Origin: Pezicula radicicola | Taxonomy: Eukaryota; Ascomycota; Leotiomycetes; Helotiales; Dermateaceae | Assembly: GCA_003008705.1 (NCBI GenBank) | Contig: PDUO01000001.1 | Location: forward strand, 1,149,705-1,213,704 | Length of the DNA stretch: 64,000 nucleotides | Reading direction: 5' to 3' | Shown here: one piece after another, positions 57,490-64,000 of the stretch | Layout: each line of letters starts with the position of its first letter | Position numbering within the stretch: position 1 is the stretch's first letter | Notes under the pieces: generated by a model | Database searches by the model: none | The model's input: only the letters and a program-made list of their open reading frames with translations | What the model was told of the DNA's origin: nothing | Program-made: the position numbers and the translations under genes

Positions 57490-58197
57490 TTAATATTCCA
57501 TGAAACACGGGTCCTCAGAGTTGTCAATGATAAATCCATCATATGTGATAAGGCTTCCTGAGTGGGGAATCAAGTTCGGAATATTGGTGGTCGTATTTTT
57601 AGTTATAGTAAACCGAGTCGAAAAACTGGCTAGGCATTAGCATTATCAGACTTCAGGAAAGGGGCAATTCAAGGCGCCTGTATTACATACTATGTAGTAG
57701 AGCAGTTGCTTCTAGTATTAGCGTGCATAATCCCAGAAAGCTGGAAGGTTTTGCTGGTGGCTGTCTCTGAGGCGACGAAAGTAATATTGGGGAAATGCTA
57801 TTTTACACAAATTGACTAAGTTGGCCTTCTCTTATATCATTCTTATGGGTGGGCTTACATTCCATCGAACCGAGCCATCTACTGGTAACATGGCTTGTCT
57901 AGATGCTAAGATCTCTTGGGGTCCTTGAGCTACACTCCCTAGGACAACCAAACTACCATTCTGCGTAAAGAAATCTGTAAAGTCGGATGTGGAGGTTGGA
58001 GACTCATTGGTTGCCAACAATCTACGAACGTGATTAGTAGATGTTTCGCAAGATTGAGGGATTTTGTTGGTTTACTCTTCGTAAAATGGGCCAAATGCAT
58101 AATCCACTCCACATTGCGGGCTGTAGAAGGTCATATTTACTGCTTGTGCAATTGACAGAAAAAGTCCCAAGGTAGATAGGGCGACGGCTGACTTCAT
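57490..58197 (-). CDS. Small secreted protein, SnoaL/NTF2-like
   Basis: Rebuilt from four exons in minus order: 58076-58197, 57859-58021, 57691-57797 and 57490-57625, with introns of 54, 61 and 65 bp. All splice sites are GT-AG, all phases fit and the 175-aa product has no stop. The signal peptide covers about residues 1-19 (MKSAVALSTLGLFLSIAQA). The mature protein has three cysteines (in PQCG, SNCS and DPCF) and six possible N-glycosylation sites. The stretch FTDFFTQNGSLVVLGSVAQG followed by EILASRQAMLP has the look of SnoaL-like/NTF2-like fungal secreted proteins. The first intron has a near-ideal branch sequence CTACTAATCAC. Function unknown; a secreted enzyme or host-interaction protein is possible. 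It lies beside heavily mutated DNA yet is intact. Confidence 0.75.
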
Positions 58198-59135
58198 CTT
58201 GATTACTAGAAATGGTATCGAATGTCGGCCACAGAAACTGGTGGTAGAGCTGGGTCTTATTATATCTATGCACGGGATTTACAGCCAAGGCTGCAAGAGA
58301 GGGTTCGCAGTATTCACAAGTATTCCCTTGTAACTAAGCGAGCATAAGGCTCTGTTGTAACGGCTGATTTTCAGTGCTTTAAACTTTTGGCCAAGCTCTT
58401 AATTTAAATAACTCACCAACTCATCTACTTATCCAAGTTGAAAGGCCAAACCAGACGCCCAGCAGCCCGAATTTTTTTCGGCCGAATTCTTTTCGGCCGA
58501 ATTCTTTTCGGCCAGAACTCAGCATCTATGAACACAGAAACCCAGCTTTGACTGATAAATTTCATTAGTGCCTTAAATATACAAAACTTGAAAGGCGTGC
58601 ACTGTAGCTAGCAGGCACCCTCGAGGCCACTCTTACATGTTTCTTTGGCACTTGCAATTTCGCATCCATGAGAGCATATAATTCGTGGTGATTTACGACT
58701 TGCACATTTGGTACTCTAGCAATAAAATGCAATTTCGACACAAGAAAACGATACTCCTTCGCCAGGCCAATGCCAAGTTCGGGAAACAGGTTCGGAAGAC
58801 CTGCGCTGTGCTTTTTAACTCGCGAAGGTCTTATTTGGCTTTATCACAAGCCGATACCAAAGAAGGCTGTGTACGTCTGTTTGCTAACTACTATGACTTC
58901 TAGTCCTTCCGGAGATTGGACTCTTGATTTGTAAGTTCTGACGAGTGAAGGATACGTCGTCCATACTTCCTTCCATTGCATGGCCTGGTAATAGTATAAG
59001 TAGGTTGACGGGGCCTGCTACTACTGCTAGGGCAACAACCAGCGGGGAGTATCTCTAGAGCTTTCAGATGATGCATCAACTATCCTATCATGGTTAGCAA
59101 CGCAACCCTTTTCGACTCAATCAGACTATCCGTGC
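58198..59135. other. Gene-free stretch
   Basis: Promoter side of the secreted-protein gene, then the 15-bp repeat at 58468-58512 and unassigned sequence. An open frame at 58685-58903 has no recognised motif. Confidence 0.4.
58468..58512. repeat. Three tandem 15-bp units
   Basis: Three direct copies of CGAATTCTTTTCGGC; the first copy has T in place of C at its seventh base. Copies abut exactly. No function evident. Confidence 0.9.
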
Positions 59136-59335
59136 CGTCCTCTGGTCCGGCATCCCTTTCAATTTGACCGTTGTTGATGTACTAATTCCAAGTCTCTAAA
59201 CCTTAACCGATACACGGATTCGTATAGGGGCTGTAGGAATTTACGGTGGCGACCTACATACATACCATGGCTCCTTCGGAAGTACGACTCTGCCTTGGGT
59301 ATTAGGTCACGAAGGAGTAGGAATTGTCGAGCTTG
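59136..59335 (+). pseudogene. Zinc alcohol dehydrogenase (MDR) fragment
   Basis: The frame reads IRAVLWSGIPFNLTVVDVLI, then a TAA where a Gln is expected, then RIRIGAVGIYGGDLHTYHGS and TLPWVLGHEGVGIVEL. This is the N-terminal catalytic part of a medium-chain zinc-binding dehydrogenase. The GHE zinc-ligand region is preserved, but the usual catalytic Cys in GICG has become Tyr. The reading frame runs directly into a 25-T tract at 59336, where the retrotransposon begins. The remainder of the gene is not in the window. Both point changes are of the C-to-T or G-to-A type. Confidence 0.8.
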
Positions 59336-62300
59336 TTTTTTTTTTTTTTTTTTTTTTTTTCCCTTTTAAAGTCCTGTATTAGAGTCTAAGACTATATAGG
59401 ACTACTAGGGCTTGTTAGGCCCTATATATCTATATACAATAGGTATCATCAATGTTTTCTAGTNGANATTAAGGGTCTAGCCCTATTTATAATAAAGGAA
59501 AGTAGCCTAGATAGGCTAATTATTTATAACTTCCTNCTCCTCCTCCTCTTCCTCCTCCTCTTCTATATNCCTGTCTATATACTACTTCCTAGTAGCTATT
59601 TTAGTTTGATTTAGGAACTCTAGTATACTAGTAATCCTCTTTTTTATCCCTAATAGGGTCTCTAGTATTAGTCTAGACTTAGGGATCCCTAAGTCCTCTA
59701 CTAGTTTATTTCTAGCTATTAGTATATACTCCTGTCTACAACTAAGTAGTAAGTGGTTAGTATCTTCTATCTAGCTATAGCTATATTTATTATTAGAGGT
59801 GATTCAAAGTCTATATAAGTAGGATTTTATATAGCTATACCCTAATTTAAGTTGAAATAGGGTACTAGCTAGTTCCTTCTTGGTTCCAGGAGGTAGAGAT
59901 ATCTATTTCTATATAGTCCAGCTATATAGCTTACTATAGGTACTTGGTTTTAGGCTCTCTAGCTATTCTCTATCCCTGTCTTAGTTTAGTATAGCTCCTA
60001 TTACCCTAAAACTAGTAGAGTTAGAGGTAGGGTCCCTTATTATAGTAGCCTTAGCTAGTTTATCAGCCTTTTTATTCCCTACTACCTCTTTATAGCCCGG
60101 AACCTAGGCTAATATAGCCTTAGCGCCTTTTTCTTATATTAGTTTAGTAGCCTTAATAGCTCTAATTTATTATTCTTGGCCTAGGTTATCCGAAGGGGTT
60201 CGTAGTCTATATAGGCCAGCTTAGTTATCAGAGTAAATATAGTATTCTTATCCTCTAGAGGCTACTATACTAGTATATTCAAGGGCCCTAGTAATACCCT
60301 CTAGTTCCCTATTATAGACTAGTTAGTTCTTACCTATATTGGTCTTCTCTATATATTTAATAGCTCCCCTAGGGTTATAAGCTACAACCCCTATACTGAT
60401 TCCTTGGTACTGGTCGCCTACTAGGCCTGAAGTATTAGTATAAATATAGGCTACCTTAGGGCCTAGATTTTAGAGTATAGAAAGGTATACTTTTACTTTC
60501 TCTTCCTTAGGGAGGCTACTAATTATAACCTTATAGGATATATCCTTATCCCAAGGTATAAAATAAAAGGCCCTAAGCTTCTCTAAACTAGTAGTATCTA
60601 TATTATTTATATAGTTTTATACCCTTTATAGTTAAATATTACTAGTTAGTAAGTTAAGGTTAGATTCTTGGTTCTTAAGTAGTTATAGTCTAATAGGGTA
60701 GTAGTCAGAGAGTTTTAAGGCTCTTAGGGTATATTTTTATATAGTATAGTTTAGTCGGACCTTAGGAGGAGGTAAGGTAGCCTCTATTTCCATTACCTAT
60801 ATAGGGCTAGTACGAAATACCCCTAAAATCTTATATAATACTAGGTTTTATATTCCTTATAAGGGTTTAGCTAACTCTACCTATCCTTTCCATTAAATCA
60901 GGGAACTAAAGTTAACTATACTAGTTATATAGGCTATATAGAGCTATCTAGTCGAAGTAGGACTAAGGCCCCTCTCTATATTAGTTAATCTTACTATCCT
61001 ATAGAAGGCTTATCTACCTTGAGAGACCCTAATATTATAGTACTCTTTAAAGGATAAATTAGGGTTGAACTATATACCTAGCTATCTAACTAGTACCTTT
61101 AGGGTTATAACTTCCTGGTTAAGGAGGGTAAGAGTAGCTCTCTTAGTTACTTTAGTTTTCGAAAAGTATATTAGCTCCGTTTTAGTTAAATCGAATTTAA
61201 TAGCTTTAGCCTTACTAAGTTGGTATAGTTCCCTAATAGCCCTTTCTAAGGTAGTTATATTCTTCTTATAGCTATTAGAGTAAGTTATTAAAGAAATATC
61301 GTCTATATAAGACAAGACCTTAATATCTAGAGACCTATATAAGTCTCTAGTATAGATAAGGAATAGTATAGGTAATATTGGACTACCCTATAGTATACCT
61401 ATAGTTATAGGGGAGAAGGCCTCTATATTATTATCGAAGGATAGTCTAAGTTACCTATTATTAAGGAATAAGCTAACCTAGGCTATTAGGGAGCTAGGGA
61501 GCCTTAGTTCCTTTATAACTAGTAGTAACTAGTTTTTAGAAATATAGTTAAAGGCTCCTTTAATATCTAGGAATAGAGTACTAGCCTTCTTTTTACTAGC
61601 CTTTACTACCTCTACTTCATTAGTTAGAATTAGGGCTATATCTATAGCTAACTTCTTTAGTCTACCCCCTATTTATAAGGGATGGAGTAGATTAGTAGTC
61701 TCTACTAGGTAGCCTAGCCTTTAGGCTAGTATTCTTTCACTAACCTTACCTAAGTAATTAAGTAGTACTATAACCCTATAAGCCTTAGGGGTACTATAGT
61801 CTAGTTTCCCTGGCTTTTTTAGTATAGCTCTAATAACTTCCTTCTAGTATTTAGGGTAGTACCTAAGGTTTAGTAGGGTAGAGTATAGCCTAAAGAATAT
61901 TATAGGTATAGTATTATAAGCCTTAGTAACTAGTTCTTGGGTAATTTAGTCTAGACTAAGTATTTTACTATTTATCTTAATAGAGTATATATTTTTTAAC
62001 TCTACTTTCGATAAGTTAGGCTACTTCTAATTTAGGCTAGCCCTATAGTTATCCTAGCTAGGGGGTAAGGTTATAGGAGGGGGAGGAAAGAGTATATTTC
62101 TAAAAGTATTATACTTATTAATAAAAGTCTCTTATACCTCTAGGCTATTAGGGTATATAATAGGTAGTATTTACCCTATTTAGAAGTCTTTAGTATAACT
62201 TATAGCCTTAAATATAGCCTTAGGGTCTTCCTTTTCTAGGAATATATTCTAGTATTCCTTCTTAGCTAGCTTAATAGTCTAAAAGTAGGTATTTTTAGCC

Positions 62301-64000
62301 TATAGATACTCTCTAAGGCTATTTAGGTCTTATAGGTATACCTTTGAGCCTATAGTATAGTAGACCTTAGGGTCTTTAAATTAGAGTTCTATTATAGCTT
62401 AGGAGTAGGCCCTAACTTCCTAATCAGGATACTAGCCTTGGCCGCTATATTAATAAGCTTAGTAAACTCTTCTATAGCCCTATCTAGCCCCCTAGTTATA
62501 GTAAGCTCCTTGTTTTATATAATACTAACTCTAACTTCTCTAGTTATCTCTAAGTTAGAGGTAATTAGGCTAGTTAGGTTATAAAACTCCGTGGAATTAA
62601 GGTAACTACCTCTAACTTAAAGTTATAATTAGGAGGTAAATAGGTCCTAGTCTACTAGGGCTGTATTATATAGGCTAGGCCTAATTGGGAAGGTAGGATT
62701 AAGCTCTTTATTACCTGAAATAGTAAAAAGGAGCCTAAAGTAGTCTAAACCTATATCCCTAACTACTTACTAGTCTGAAATAACTAAACTAAGTAAGTTA
62801 GTAGCTAGGGTAAGGTCTATTATACTCTCCCTTTCTATATATAGCCTATAGAAGGTACCTATTCCCAGCCTATTTAGGAGGTTTAGGCTATTTTCTTCTA
62901 TCTATAAGGCTAGTTCACTAGCCCCTATAGATATAGGGCTAAGAGGGTCCCACCAAGGGTAGTATATATTAAAGTCCCCTAGAACTATAGTATTTAACCT
63001 TATATTAGACCTATATAGGTATCTTTCTAGGGTATATAGGCCTGAATCCCCTAAGTCTTTCTTATTATAGATGTTATAGATCTAGAAGTTATAGTTTCCC
63101 TCTATTATATTAAGTATTAGAAAGTCAGGGTCTTATAGAGGGTTATTAACTATAGTTATAGTTATAGTAGGTTTATAGCCTTTTGAAATATAGGCTAGGG
63201 TTCGGGGTCGTAGTACTATACTAGGTAGTATTTAAGTAAAACCAGGGTATGAAATAGACCTATTACTAGTAGAGCCCTCTATAGTTATAATATAGGGCTC
63301 TTATACTAATATTAAGTCTACTTTTAGTTCTATAGTAGCTTGGAGAGTACTCTCTATAGCTACTAGGGATCTATTTANNTTTACTTATAGTACTTTAAGG
63401 GAACTACTAATNATAGACTAGTATTAGAGGTCCTTCCCTTTATAGCTAGTCTAAATTCATAAGTTAGACTATCTATAGTATATAATTCTTTATAGTTAGT
63501 ATAGACTAGTACTAAGTATAGGTATTTAGAGCCTTTAGCCTTGTAAATAGGGTAGTAGTACTATCTTATAGTATAGTTTTCACTATATAGTCTATATCTA
63601 GAGGCTCTTTTATAGTATTACTCTAAGTAACTGAAGCCTTGGTATTTAGAGTACTATATAGAGGGGGCTATAGAGTAGTATTTCTCTACCCTTATACTAA
63701 TACCCCCTATATAGAGTCTATTTTATATAGCCCTTTGGGCTTCTTCCTCTATAGTAAAGGCTACTATAATAGAGCCTATAAGTTATATTTCCCTCTTATT
63801 TATAGGGGTTAGCCAATAGGGGTTCCCTATAGGCTTATAGCCTTTATTAAAGGTAATGATTTCATCCTTAATAAGGCCTAGGCCTATAGGGGAGTTAAAG
63901 TCTATAATAGGGACTCTATATAATACTACCTTATACTAAGGTTTATCTTTTTAGGTAGTTTAGAAGGGGGTTATATATTACTATATAGCTTATTTCTCTT
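59336..64000 (-). mobile_element. RIP-damaged non-LTR retrotransposon (Tad1-like), partial
   Basis: A LINE-type element in minus orientation. Its poly(A) tail is the 25-T run at 59336-59360. Reading leftwards on minus, the endonuclease is visible near 62850-63000 (LGDFNIYYPWWDPLSPIS). The reverse transcriptase lies near 61260-61560 (FLDIKGAFNYIS, a GIxxGSP block with a stop, FLIYTRDLYRSL, SYIDDISL). The RNase H-like domain is near 60040-60240 (WVPGYKEVVGNKKADKLAKA-like and YSDN..AGLYRLRTPSDN). Stops of TAG type interrupt every domain and CA/TG dinucleotides are rare, as after RIP. The 5' end lies beyond the window. A few N bases occur at 59464, 59467, 59536, 59569, 63377-63378 and 63412. Clade assignment to Tad1 is by domain order and motif style. 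Confidence 0.88.

Noticed and set aside
1..64000. CRISPR array, biosynthetic cluster or selfish toxin-type system
   Set aside because: The only regular repeats are an 18-bp satellite and a 15-bp triplet without spacers. No polyketide, peptide synthetase or terpene genes and no NLR-type or spore-killer-like genes were seen.

Overview
This window is nuclear DNA of a filamentous ascomycete (Pezizomycotina; a helotialean Leotiomycete is my guess from general protein likeness, but nothing here proves it). Genes are separated, most carry short GT-AG introns of about 46 to 145 bases, and the proteins are typical fungal housekeeping products. There are no bacterial operons and I saw no tRNA or rRNA gene. 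Many genes are spliced, so the exon models were rebuilt by joining reading frames at canonical splice sites with phase checks; exon limits are given in each entry.

Layout. 1-4.1 kb: gene-poor flank with a small inverted-repeat element and one long decayed reading frame. 4.2-21.2 kb: dense core with the PKA regulatory subunit, splicing factor SPF27, neutral ceramidase, RNA polymerase III subunit RPC1, NEM1 phosphatase, eIF2B beta and a Ser/His-rich protein of unknown function. 21.7-22.9 kb: decayed short-chain dehydrogenase. 23.6-31.6 kb: SAP-domain protein, ICE2, MYG1 and DBP3. 31.7-33.5 kb: an 18-bp satellite and gene-free DNA. 33.5-38.6 kb: MPC1, SmB, ribosomal protein uL5, a small unknown protein and a probable conidiation protein. 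39.4-40.7 kb: decayed aldo/keto reductase. 42-47.6 kb: RecQ helicase. 49.9-51.9 kb: nitrate transporter carrying an in-frame stop. 53.7-55.4 kb: GPI-anchored wall protein and a small mitochondrial-type protein. From about 55.9 kb the DNA becomes AT-rich. It holds one intact small secreted protein gene (57490-58197), then a fragment of an alcohol dehydrogenase gene interrupted at 59336 by a non-LTR retrotransposon in minus orientation that runs off the window end.

The decayed genes and the retrotransposon show the same signature: glutamine codons turned into TAA/TAG and other C-to-T or G-to-A changes. This is what repeat-induced point mutation (RIP) leaves in fungi. The single TAG in the otherwise intact nitrate transporter fits the same change.

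Functionally the window mixes gene expression (RPC1, eIF2B beta, uL5, SmB, SPF27, DBP3), lipid and ER membrane control (NEM1, ICE2, ceramidase), mitochondrial metabolism (MPC1), cAMP signalling (PKA-R), genome stability (RecQ) and nitrogen uptake. I found no biosynthetic cluster. The points most worth checking are a 9-nt microexon in SmB, a predicted 2-nt microexon plus a premature stop in the nitrate transporter, an 18-bp repeat shared between a small inverted-repeat element and a distant satellite, and the intact secreted gene beside RIP-damaged DNA.
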